This document shows, in pieces, positions 1 to 5,352 of a stretch of DNA of 6,778 nucleotides. Where the stretch lies: contig DNTK01000592.1 of assembly GCA_003508755.1 (NCBI GenBank), forward strand, positions 1-6,778, given 5' to 3'. Position 1 is the stretch's first letter, and the number at the start of each line of letters is the position of its first letter. Source of the DNA: Bacteroidales bacterium. GTDB lineage: Bacteria; Bacteroidota; Bacteroidia; Bacteroidales; UBA10428. Under the pieces are notes generated by a model that saw nothing but the letters and a program-made list of their open reading frames with translations, did not search any database and was not told the origin of the DNA. A program made the translations under genes and the position numbers.

Positions 1-49
1 TTTCTGCATTGGTCATACCGCATACTTTTATTTTAAGCTTTGCCTTCAT
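1..49 (-). CDS. trpF: Phosphoribosylanthranilate isomerase, N-terminal start only (cut by window edge)
   Basis: The first 16 codons are visible, reading MKAKLKIKVCGMTNAE. The K-V-C-G-M-T segment is the beta-1 signature of TrpF, whose Cys is the catalytic general base. TrpF is a TIM-barrel enzyme that converts phosphoribosylanthranilate to the CdRP substrate of TrpC by an Amadori rearrangement. The ATG at 49-47 lies 3 nt after the expected (frame-restored) trpC stop at 53-55, which is tight operon spacing and supports this start. The call rests on a short stretch, but the motif and the position after trpC agree. The rest of the gene lies beyond the left edge of the window. Confidence 0.88.
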   Translation of the reverse strand, partial: MKAKLKIKVCGMTNAE

Positions 50-52
50 TGA

Positions 53-112
53 TTAAAGTTGCTTTACAAATGCGTTAAAAGCTGCTCCCGGGTTCGGTGT
101 TTTCATAAAATT
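53..112 (-). other. trpC: Out-of-frame C-terminal tail of trpC
   Basis: In the frame shifted by one base, the minus strand reads N-F-M-K-T-P-N-P-G-A-A-F-N-A-F-V-K-Q-L and then TAA at 55-53. This matches the last beta-strand, phosphate-loop exit and terminal helix expected after F-L-I-G in TrpC. The shift falls at the five-G run at 113-117. A sixth G there would give I-G-G-N-F-M in one frame. An extra A after the run, with four Gs, would give the more usual I-G-E-N-F-M. The premature TGA (105-103) overlaps an ATG (106-104) as ATGA, so reinitiation on a 17-codon piece is formally possible but unlikely to matter. A true mutation and an assembly or sequencing indel cannot be told apart from the sequence alone. 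Confidence 0.85.
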
Positions 113-831
113 CCCCCAATAAGAAAACCATCAAATCCCTTTTCTTTTAGGGACTTTATCGTTTGAATATTGCTTATTCCGCTTTCGGCAACTTTTGGCA
201 TTTCTTTGGGTAGCATTCCGGCCAGTGTAATGGAATTCTCAATATCGACCTCAAAGGTTTTAAGGTTGCGGTTATTAATCCCAATCAGGTCGGCATGACC
301 ATTAATTTTTTCAAGCTCTTCTTTTGCATGTATCTCAAGCAAAACCTCCAGTCCTAAGTTTCTTGCCAAATTGTACAGGTTTTTAATTTCATCAGCGTCC
401 AGCACTGCAGCAATTAGTAAAATAGCATCGGCGCCGAAAGCCTTGGCCTCAATAAGCTGGTATTCATCAACAATGAATTCTTTTCTGAGGACAGGGATTT
501 TATTTACTTGTCGGGCTAATTCCAAATCCTGCAGGGTTCCTCCAAAATAATTAAAGTCGGTTAATACAGATAATCCGGAAGCGCCTCCTGCTGCATATGC
601 CTGTGTTACCTCATCAACTTCAACCGCATCGTTAATAATCCCTTTTGAAGGGGATTTCCGTTTAAATTCTGCAATAATCCCTGTTCGCTCGCTGTCTAAG
701 ACGAATTGTTTTAAGCTGTATGCAGTTCGTTGAAAATGATTGCGTCTTTCCAGCTCGCTTATGCGCACCAGCTCTTTGCAACTTGCAACTTCTTTTCTTT
801 TATAAGCGATTATCTCGTCGAGTATTGTCAT
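103..831 (-). CDS. trpC: Indole-3-glycerol-phosphate synthase, C-terminus frameshifted
   Basis: TrpC closes the indole ring, turning CdRP into indole-3-glycerol phosphate in the cytoplasm. The 242-residue frame shows the family motifs in order: I-A-E-F-K-R-K-S-P-S around E55, K57 and S60; L-R-K-E-F-I with K117 (the likely catalytic acid); V-L-L-E-I-H with E166; G-I-N-N-R-N-L with N187 and R188; and A-E-S-G-I with E216 and S217. The frame then ends abnormally in F-L-I-G-G-I-L-stop. The family continues G-E/S-x-x-M plus a last helix. That continuation is present one frame over (53-112), so a one-base deletion in the G-run at 113-117 is likely. Restored length is about 259 residues, normal for TrpC. 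The start lies 6 nt after the trpD stop. Identity is near certain; whether the enzyme works as drawn is not. Confidence 0.93.
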   Translation of the reverse strand: MTILDEIIAYKRKEVASCKELVRISELERRNHFQRTAYSLKQFVLDSERTGIIAEFKRKSPSKGIINDAVEVDEVTQAYAAGGASGLSVLTDFNYFGGTLQDLELARQVNKIPVLRKEFIVDEYQLIEAKAFGADAILLIAAVLDADEIKNLYNLARNLGLEVLLEIHAKEELEKINGHADLIGINNRNLKTFEVDIENSITLAGMLPKEMPKVAESGISNIQTIKSLKEKGFDGFLIGGIL

Positions 832-837
832 TTTTAG

Positions 838-1836
838 CTATTCGTTTTGCAGTTCAATTAATTGCTTTAAAGCTTCAATTGCTTTGCCATTAGAAATGGC
901 CTCCCTTGCAATTGAGACACACTCATCCAGGTTCATTTTTGAATTGAAACACTTGATAGCAAAGGCTGCATTGGCCAGCACTACATTGGTTTGTGCCGTG
1001 GTTCCTTTTCCCGAGAGAACATTAATGAATATATCTGCCGATTCCTTCACTGTCTCGCCACCAAACAAGTCCTCCTGCTTTGCTTGCTCAAATCCCAGAT
1101 CAGCAGGTGAATAAAGCTTATCTTCTTGTTGAGACACCGCCCTGAATTTATCGGTAAGCGATATTTCATCATACCCATCAAGGTTATGCAGAATATAATA
1201 ATTCATATCTAATTCTTTATAAACCTGGTGATACAATTCTTGAACTTCTTGATTGAATACACCCACTATCTGGTTTTTGGGACGACTTGGATTTACCATG
1301 GGGCCAAGTAAATTAAAGAATGTTCGAATTTTCAGGCTTTTGCGAACTGGTCCTACATGCTTCATGGCCGGATGAAAAAACGGTGCATGTAAATAGCAAA
1401 TCCCTGCCTGTTCAAGTTCGTGTTTTATTTTATCGGTATTGTTGGAGAATTTATACCCGAGGAATTCAAGCACATTGGATGATCCACAGGATGAAGAAAC
1501 ACCATAATTCCCATGCTTAACTACTTTGTAACCGGCGCCCGCAATAACAAAGGCCGCCGCAGTAGATATGTTAAACGTGTTTTTCTCATCACCACCCGTG
1601 CCGCAAACATCAATGGTATTGTATTCAGAAAAATTCAGGGGTATACAAAGCTCAAGCAATGCTTCGCGAAAACCTGCCAGTTCCTGAGGAGTTATTTTTC
1701 GCATGAGGTAAACCGTGAGAAAACTGGCTATTTCGGCATCAGAAAATTCACCTTGTCCAATACGTAATAAAATGGCTTTTGCCTCCCCCATGGAGAGGGT
1801 ATTTTGTGCAAAGAGATATGTAAGTGTTTGTTTCAT
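838..1836 (-). CDS. trpD: Anthranilate phosphoribosyltransferase
   Basis: TrpD transfers the phosphoribosyl group of PRPP to anthranilate, the second committed step to tryptophan. The 332-residue protein has normal family length and starts with the usual small helical domain (M-K-Q-T-L-T-Y-L-F). PRPP-binding motifs are clear: D-V-C-G-T-G-G-D at 76-83, K-H-G-N-Y-G-V-S-S at 107-115 followed by C-G-S-S-N-V-L-E to 124, and N-L-L-G-P-M-V-N-P at 175-183. D-G-Y-D-E-I-S at 220-226 supplies the acidic Mg-binding pair. It is a stand-alone TrpD, not fused to TrpG as in E. coli. It follows trpG after a 77-nt gap that holds a repeat and hairpin, and precedes trpC by 6 nt. It contains no tryptophan residue. 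No defect is seen. Confidence 0.97.
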   Translation of the reverse strand: MKQTLTYLFAQNTLSMGEAKAILLRIGQGEFSDAEIASFLTVYLMRKITPQELAGFREALLELCIPLNFSEYNTIDVCGTGGDEKNTFNISTAAAFVIAGAGYKVVKHGNYGVSSSCGSSNVLEFLGYKFSNNTDKIKHELEQAGICYLHAPFFHPAMKHVGPVRKSLKIRTFFNLLGPMVNPSRPKNQIVGVFNQEVQELYHQVYKELDMNYYILHNLDGYDEISLTDKFRAVSQQEDKLYSPADLGFEQAKQEDLFGGETVKESADIFINVLSGKGTTAQTNVVLANAAFAIKCFNSKMNLDECVSIAREAISNGKAIEALKQLIELQNE

Positions 1837-1855
1837 ATTGTAAAAATATTTGGTT

Positions 1856-1901
1856 AGAAGCTTGAAGATTCATTTATATTAGTAACAATCTTCTGTCTTC
1901 C
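1856..1901 (-). other. Imperfect hairpin in the trpG-trpD gap
   Basis: The minus-strand RNA can pair GGAAGACAGAAGATT (1901-1887) with AATCTTCAAGCTTCT (1870-1856). This gives 7 perfect bp next to a 16-nt loop, a 3x3 internal loop, then 4 bp and a G-U pair. No U-run follows it directly, so it does not look like an intrinsic terminator. It could stabilise or process the trp mRNA between trpG and trpD. It shares sequence with the neighbouring 14-bp repeat. Confidence 0.45.
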
Positions 1902-1918
1902 AGCATCTGTCTTCTAGC
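1891..1918 (-). repeat. Two-copy 14-bp tandem repeat at the trpG 3' end
   Basis: On the minus strand two adjacent 14-nt units read GCTAGAAGACAGAT (1918-1905) and GCTGGAAGACAGAA (1904-1891), identical at 12 of 14 positions. The first unit contains the trpG stop codon TAG. I infer slippage-type duplication or a short dispersed intergenic repeat. No function can be assigned. Confidence 0.7.
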
Positions 1919-2483
1919 TATTAATCCAATTCTCGATAATTTTCATTCCGTTTTCGGTCAGGACCGATTCCGGATGGTATTGCACTCCTTTTACATCATA
2001 GTTTTTATGGCTTATTCCCATTATCAACCCTTCCTGGCTGAGGCTGGTAATTTTAAAGCAATCGGGTAAATCTTTTTTTGCAACTACCCATGAGTGGTAG
2101 CGTCCTACTTCTATTTGATCGGGTAATTCAGTATATAAAGTATCTTCCGGTGTAACAATATCTATAATAGAAGAAACACCATGATACACTGTATCCAGAT
2201 TTATAAGTGATCCACCAAAAGCCTCGGCAATAGCCTGATGCCCCAGGCAAACGCCCAGAATACTTTTTTTCGGAGCATATTGTTGAATTAAATCCAGACA
2301 AATACCGGACTCTTCAGGTATTCCGGGACCCGGACTGAGTAGGATTTTATCATATGCATCAATGGCTTCCAGCGAAATTTTATCGTTTCGATAAACATCG
2401 ATGTGGTCCGATGTGGTGTTTTCGAGGTAATGTACCAGGTTATAGGTAAACGAGTCGTAATTATCAATGACTAATATTTTCAT
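1914..2483 (-). CDS. trpG: Anthranilate synthase component II (glutamine amidotransferase)
   Basis: TrpG is the class I glutamine amidotransferase subunit. It hydrolyses glutamine and passes ammonia to TrpE for anthranilate formation. The 189-residue protein has the standard length of a stand-alone subunit. Visible motifs are I-D-N-Y-D-S-F-T-Y-N at 6-15, the oxyanion-hole segment S-P-G-P-G at 50-54, the nucleophile elbow G-V-C-L-G-H-Q with C79, and G-V-Q-Y-H-P-E-S with H170 and E172 completing the triad. It follows trpE by 29 nt. The sequence does not settle whether it also serves a PabB partner in folate synthesis, as in some bacteria. It has two Trp residues (W132, W186), the only ones in the four trp proteins visible at full or near-full length here. 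Confidence 0.97.
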   Translation of the reverse strand: MKILVIDNYDSFTYNLVHYLENTTSDHIDVYRNDKISLEAIDAYDKILLSPGPGIPEESGICLDLIQQYAPKKSILGVCLGHQAIAEAFGGSLINLDTVYHGVSSIIDIVTPEDTLYTELPDQIEVGRYHSWVVAKKDLPDCFKITSLSQEGLIMGISHKNYDVKGVQYHPESVLTENGMKIIENWINS

Positions 2484-2512
2484 GGCTTAATTGTTTCTTT
2501 GTTAGTATCCAC

Positions 2513-3916
2513 CTAAATTGACTGTGCCAGCTCGATAGCCTTTTTGAGGGCACCCAGTTTGTTGTTTACTTCCTGAAGCTCATTTTCTTTTTTTGATACG
2601 GATACAATTCCGGCACCTGCCTGGTAAAAGAGCTTGTTGTCCTTACTCAGAAATGTCCGGATCATAATGGCATGATTAAGCGTTCCGTCAAATCCGAGGT
2701 AACCAATAGCACCACCATAGTATCCACGATGCTGGTTTTCGTATTTATCGATAAGCTGCATTGCCTTGTACTTAGGAGCACCTGAAAGTGTTCCGGCAGG
2801 AAATGTAGACATCATAATGTCCACCACATTGTCGGGATGGCGCATTTTTCCTGAAACAGTGCTTACCATATGCAACACATGGGAGTAGTATTGTATTTCA
2901 CGGTAGCTGTCAACCCTTACATCGGTAGTGTAGCGACTCAAATCGTTTCGAGCCAAATCCACAAGCATTACATGCTCAGCATTTTCTTTTTTATCTTTAG
3001 ATAATTCTTCAGCCAGTTTTTTGTCTTTTTCGTCATCGCCTGTGCGCTTGAATGTTCCGGCAATTGGATTAATCACGGCTCGTTCGTTCTCGACTTTTAT
3101 TTGAGCCTCGGGTGAGGAACCAAAAATCTGGTAATCGGTATAATCGAAATAAAACAGATAGGGCGATGGATTTACCGAGCGCAATGCACGGTATGCGTTA
3201 AATACATCGCCTTCGAATTCCTGCGAAAATTGACGCGAGAGCACGATCTGAAACACATCTCCTCTAAAACAATGCTTCTTACCCAACTCTACCAATTCCA
3301 TATACTCTGTATCGGAAAGGTTAGAGGTTTCGTTGTTTTTAGCAACAAACTTTGAGGTGTTAAAGTTTTGACTTTTTATGAGTGACTCAATGACAGAAAT
3401 ATTACTCTCCTGGCCATCCACCAGGTTTTCGATTAACTGAAGTTCATTATTGAAATGATTAATTGCAATGATGTACCTGTAGAAGCTATATCGAATCTGC
3501 GGAACACTATAATCGGAGGAGTGTTTGTTGGTCAACTTAAGAGTCTCAAAATACTCAATGGCATCGTACTCGCAATATCCAAAAATTCCATTTAATGGAA
3601 GTGCTCCGTGCTCTTTGGTATTAAAAGCCTGAATGAATTCCTTAAAGATTCTCTTGAATTCATCCGGTGAGGTAACATCTCCTTCATGTCTTTCATTATT
3701 AGGCGCTTCAATGGTATACCTGCCATTATTTACCATAAAATTCGCAACGGGTTGCATACAAATAAAGGAGTAGCTGTTTTCGTTGCCATGATAATCGGAA
3801 CTTTCCAGCAATATGGAATTGGGAAAGGCTTCACGAGCTTTGAGATAAATACTTACTGGTGTTATAACATCGGCAAGCATTTTTCGCGTGGTTGTATTTA
3901 TTTTTATGCTGTTCAT
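2513..3916 (-). CDS. trpE: Anthranilate synthase component I
   Basis: TrpE converts chorismate to anthranilate with ammonia from TrpG, the first and usually feedback-inhibited step of tryptophan synthesis. The 467-residue protein matches the family length. The N-terminal region carries L-L-E-S-S at 36-40, part of the known tryptophan effector site, and N-P-S-P-Y at 249-253 forms another part of it. P-I-A-G-T at 284-288 marks a true TrpE; the related PabB has P-I-K-G-T. The chorismate-binding domain continues with E-N-A-E-H at 311-315, D-L-A-R-N-D-L at 320-326, F-P-A-G-T-L-S-G-A-P-K at 372-382 and Y-Q-A-G-A-G-I-V at 431-438. The ATG at 3916-3914 follows the attenuator U-tract by 30 nt. The enzyme has no Trp residue. 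Both allosteric (protein) and attenuation (RNA) control are therefore suggested by the sequence. Confidence 0.97.
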   Translation of the reverse strand: MNSIKINTTTRKMLADVITPVSIYLKAREAFPNSILLESSDYHGNENSYSFICMQPVANFMVNNGRYTIEAPNNERHEGDVTSPDEFKRIFKEFIQAFNTKEHGALPLNGIFGYCEYDAIEYFETLKLTNKHSSDYSVPQIRYSFYRYIIAINHFNNELQLIENLVDGQESNISVIESLIKSQNFNTSKFVAKNNETSNLSDTEYMELVELGKKHCFRGDVFQIVLSRQFSQEFEGDVFNAYRALRSVNPSPYLFYFDYTDYQIFGSSPEAQIKVENERAVINPIAGTFKRTGDDEKDKKLAEELSKDKKENAEHVMLVDLARNDLSRYTTDVRVDSYREIQYYSHVLHMVSTVSGKMRHPDNVVDIMMSTFPAGTLSGAPKYKAMQLIDKYENQHRGYYGGAIGYLGFDGTLNHAIMIRTFLSKDNKLFYQAGAGIVSVSKKENELQEVNNKLGALKKAIELAQSI

Positions 3917-3946
3917 TGGGCTTGTAATTACTATTTTGGTTAAACT

Positions 3947-3981
3947 AAAAACGGCCTGTCGTGAGTGCGACAGGCCGTTTT
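3947..3981 (-). terminator. Intrinsic terminator of the trp attenuator
   Basis: On the minus strand AAAACGGCCTGTCG (3981-3968), a six-base loop CACTCA (3967-3962) and CGACAGGCCGTTTT (3961-3948) form a perfect 14-bp stem, ending in a five-T run to 3947. It lies between the leader peptide and trpE, so it would stop transcription before the operon when tryptophan is plentiful. The plus-strand side is followed by TTTTCTTTT, so it might also work in reverse, but no convergent plus-strand gene is seen. It is the only terminator visible downstream of clpX. Confidence 0.92.
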
Positions 3982-4022
3982 CTTTTATCGTATTATTTTA
4001 TACAATGGGTGTCTTCCTCACA
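3960..4022 (-). promoter_or_regulatory. Candidate antiterminator pairing
   Basis: The minus-strand RNA TGTGAGGAAGACA (4022-4010) can pair with TGTCGCACTCACG (3972-3960). TGTGAG pairs with CTCACG (five Watson-Crick pairs and one U-G), there is a 3x3 internal loop GAA/GCA, and GACA pairs with TGTC. This occupies the upper 5' arm and the whole loop of the terminator, so the two folds exclude each other. The 5' arm begins 1 nt after the leader stop codon. A ribosome finishing the leader would cover it, while one stalled at the Trp codons would leave it free. This is my reading by eye, not a computed fold. Confidence 0.55.
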
Positions 4023-4062
4023 GTTATTTAATAACTCCAAGCCACCACCAATTTGTATAAAA
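3996..4062 (-). promoter_or_regulatory. Candidate leader 1:2 stem overlapping the Trp codons
   Basis: The leader-coding RNA TTTTATACAA (4062-4053) is perfectly complementary to TTGTATAAAA (4005-3996). The first Trp codon TGG (4050-4048) can add pairs with CCA (4008-4006) across a 2-nt bulge. The stem would be melted or blocked by a ribosome at the Trp codons, as for segments 1:2 of classical trp leaders. The arms are AU-rich, so it is weaker than the terminator. Confidence 0.5.
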
Positions 4063-4074
4063 AAACTTGTTCAT
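4024..4074 (-). CDS. trpL: trp operon leader peptide with Trp-Trp-Trp
   Basis: This 16-codon ORF encodes MNKFFYTNWWWLGVIK, with three consecutive TGG codons at 4050-4042. A TAG lies directly in frame before the ATG, and the stop is TAA at 4026-4024. It starts about 15 nt after the predicted transcription start and ends 42 nt before the terminator stem upstream of trpE. In ribosome-mediated attenuation such a peptide is a sensor: shortage of charged tRNA-Trp stalls the ribosome at the Trp run and changes the folding of the following RNA. The peptide itself need not have a function. Upstream bases are A-rich with no Shine-Dalgarno, normal for Bacteroidota. A 6-bp hairpin (AGTTAT/ATAACT, 4036-4022) spans the last codons and the stop. 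Three adjacent Trp codons exactly here are hard to explain by chance. The symbol trpL is by function and position, not by homology to the E. coli peptide. Confidence 0.9.
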   Translation of the reverse strand: MNKFFYTNWWWLGVIK

Positions 4075-4095
4075 CTATTATTTTGTTTGTTTATG

Positions 4096-4128
4096 CAAAG
4101 ATATATTATATTTTTTCAAAACAACAAA
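4096..4128 (-). promoter_or_regulatory. Bacteroidota-type promoter of the trp operon
   Basis: On the minus strand TTTG at 4128-4125 is followed after 21 nt by TATCTTTG at 4103-4096. This fits the Bacteroidota primary sigma consensus of a -33 TTTG and a -7 TAnnTTTG. Transcription should start near 4088-4091, giving a 5' leader of about 15 nt before the leader-peptide ATG. The -33 element starts 1 nt after the clpX stop codon, so the promoter fills the clpX 3' flank. Confidence 0.8.
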
Positions 4129-4129
4129 C

Positions 4130-5347
4130 TTAAGCTACTTTTAATCGTTTTATATCTTGCTTATCAATTTTTTCCATCGCATACTTCTTGGTTATACGTA
4201 TGGTATTTGTCTCTTTCGAAGGCATGTCAAACATGGCATCCATCATAATGGCTTCGCAGATAGAACGCAATCCGCGAGCGCCGAGCTTAAATTCCACCGC
4301 TTTATCAACGATAAATTCAAGGGCTTCATTATTAAAACTCAATGTAATTCCATCCATTTCAAACAATTTGATGTACTGCTTTATGATGGAATTTTTCGGT
4401 TCTGTGAGTATTTGTCTTAATGCTCCTCTGTCAAGTGGATTAAGATAGGTAAGTACCGGAAGTCTTCCGATAATCTCTGGTATTAAACCGTAGGATTTTA
4501 AATCTTGCGGAGCAATATATTGCAAGAAGTTAGAGCGATCGATATGATGCGCATCTTTACTTGCATTAAATCCAACCACCTGTGCATTTAATCGTTGACT
4601 GATTTTTTTCTCGATACCATCAAAAGCTCCGCCACAAACAAAAAGTATATTTCTTGTATCAACCGGAATCATTTTTTGGTCCGGGTGTTTACGCCCACCC
4701 TGTGGCGGCACATTTACCACGGATCCTTCAAGGAGTTTAAGTAGACCTTGTTGAACACCTTCACCGGAAACATCGCGTGTGATTGAGGGATTGTCACTTT
4801 TACGGGCAATTTTATCGATTTCGTCGATAAAAACAATACCTTTCTCAGCAGCTTCTACATTGTAGTCAGCCACCTGCAGCAGGCGGGTTAATATACTCTC
4901 GATATCTTCACCCACGTAACCTGCTTCTGTAAGTACAGTTGCATCAACAATGGTAAATGGCACATGCAGCAACTTGGCAATGGTTCGTGCAAGGAGGGTT
5001 TTACCAGTACCGGTTTCTCCAACCAGAATGATATTCGATTTATCAATCTCAACATCGTTCTCTTTTTTGGAGTGGTGCATTAACCTCTTGTAGTGGTTGT
5101 AAACTGCAACCGACAAATATTTTTTGGCTTCGCCCTGTCCAATCACATATAAATCAAGAAACTTTTTAATTTCAGCAGGTTTAACGAGCTGAATTGAATT
5201 AATATCAAAGTCGTTCTTTTTTCTTAGCTCTTCCTGTACAATATCATAGGCCTGTTCAATGCAATTATCGCATATATGGCCCGAAATACCTGCAATAAGC
5301 AGGTTAGTATCACGCTTTTCTCTTCCGCAGAACGAACATCTGTCCAT
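4130..5347 (-). CDS. clpX: ATP-dependent Clp protease ATP-binding subunit ClpX
   Basis: ClpX is the AAA+ hexameric unfoldase that feeds tagged or misfolded proteins to ClpP. The 405-residue protein starts with the zinc-binding domain (C4, C7, C26, C29), which recruits substrates and adaptors. The AAA+ module shows Walker A G-E-T-G-T-G-K-T at 110-117, the G-Y-V-G pore loop at 143-146, Walker B I-V-F-I-D-E-I-D at 171-178, the R-K-H loop at 219-221, the E-I-I-G-R-L-P segment with the probable arginine finger R295, and sensor 2 G-A-R-G-L-R at 356-361. The ClpP-docking loop that reads I-G-F in E. coli is V-G-F here (258-260), a conservative change that keeps it competent to bind ClpP. The start is 5 nt after the clpP stop, so the two are almost surely cotranscribed and translationally coupled. 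The trp promoter begins directly after its stop. Confidence 0.98.
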   Translation of the reverse strand: MDRCSFCGREKRDTNLLIAGISGHICDNCIEQAYDIVQEELRKKNDFDINSIQLVKPAEIKKFLDLYVIGQGEAKKYLSVAVYNHYKRLMHHSKKENDVEIDKSNIILVGETGTGKTLLARTIAKLLHVPFTIVDATVLTEAGYVGEDIESILTRLLQVADYNVEAAEKGIVFIDEIDKIARKSDNPSITRDVSGEGVQQGLLKLLEGSVVNVPPQGGRKHPDQKMIPVDTRNILFVCGGAFDGIEKKISQRLNAQVVGFNASKDAHHIDRSNFLQYIAPQDLKSYGLIPEIIGRLPVLTYLNPLDRGALRQILTEPKNSIIKQYIKLFEMDGITLSFNNEALEFIVDKAVEFKLGARGLRSICEAIMMDAMFDMPSKETNTIRITKKYAMEKIDKQDIKRLKVA

Positions 5348-5352
5348 ATAAT

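Noticed and set aside
103..120. Programmed -1 ribosomal frameshift in trpC
   Set aside because: The site would need to re-read one G, but there is no proper X-XXY-YYZ slippery heptamer and no clear stimulatory stem downstream. An indel in the G-run is simpler.
884..1767. Plus-strand ORFs within trpD
   Set aside because: They are antisense shadows of a well-conserved gene. Their translations show no recognisable domain.
1837..1860. Internal promoter before trpD (TATTTTTA close to the start codon)
   Set aside because: It lacks the final TTTG of the -7 consensus, has no -33 TTTG at the right distance, and would leave almost no leader before the ATG.
1856..1901. Terminator between trpG and trpD
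   Set aside because: The hairpin is interrupted and AU-rich and no U-tract follows directly on the minus strand.
3917..4129. T-box riboswitch or TRAP-type control of the trp operon
   Set aside because: I see no T-box core (AAnGGTGGnACC-like) sequence and no series of closely spaced GAG/TAG triplets. The Trp-rich leader ORF gives a sufficient explanation.
3961..4248. Plus-strand ORF of 95 codons across the clpX-trpE gap and clpX 3' end
   Set aside because: It overlaps the attenuator terminator, leader and clpX coding sequence, matches no family I recognise, and lacks a promoter. The minus-strand reading explains the region fully.
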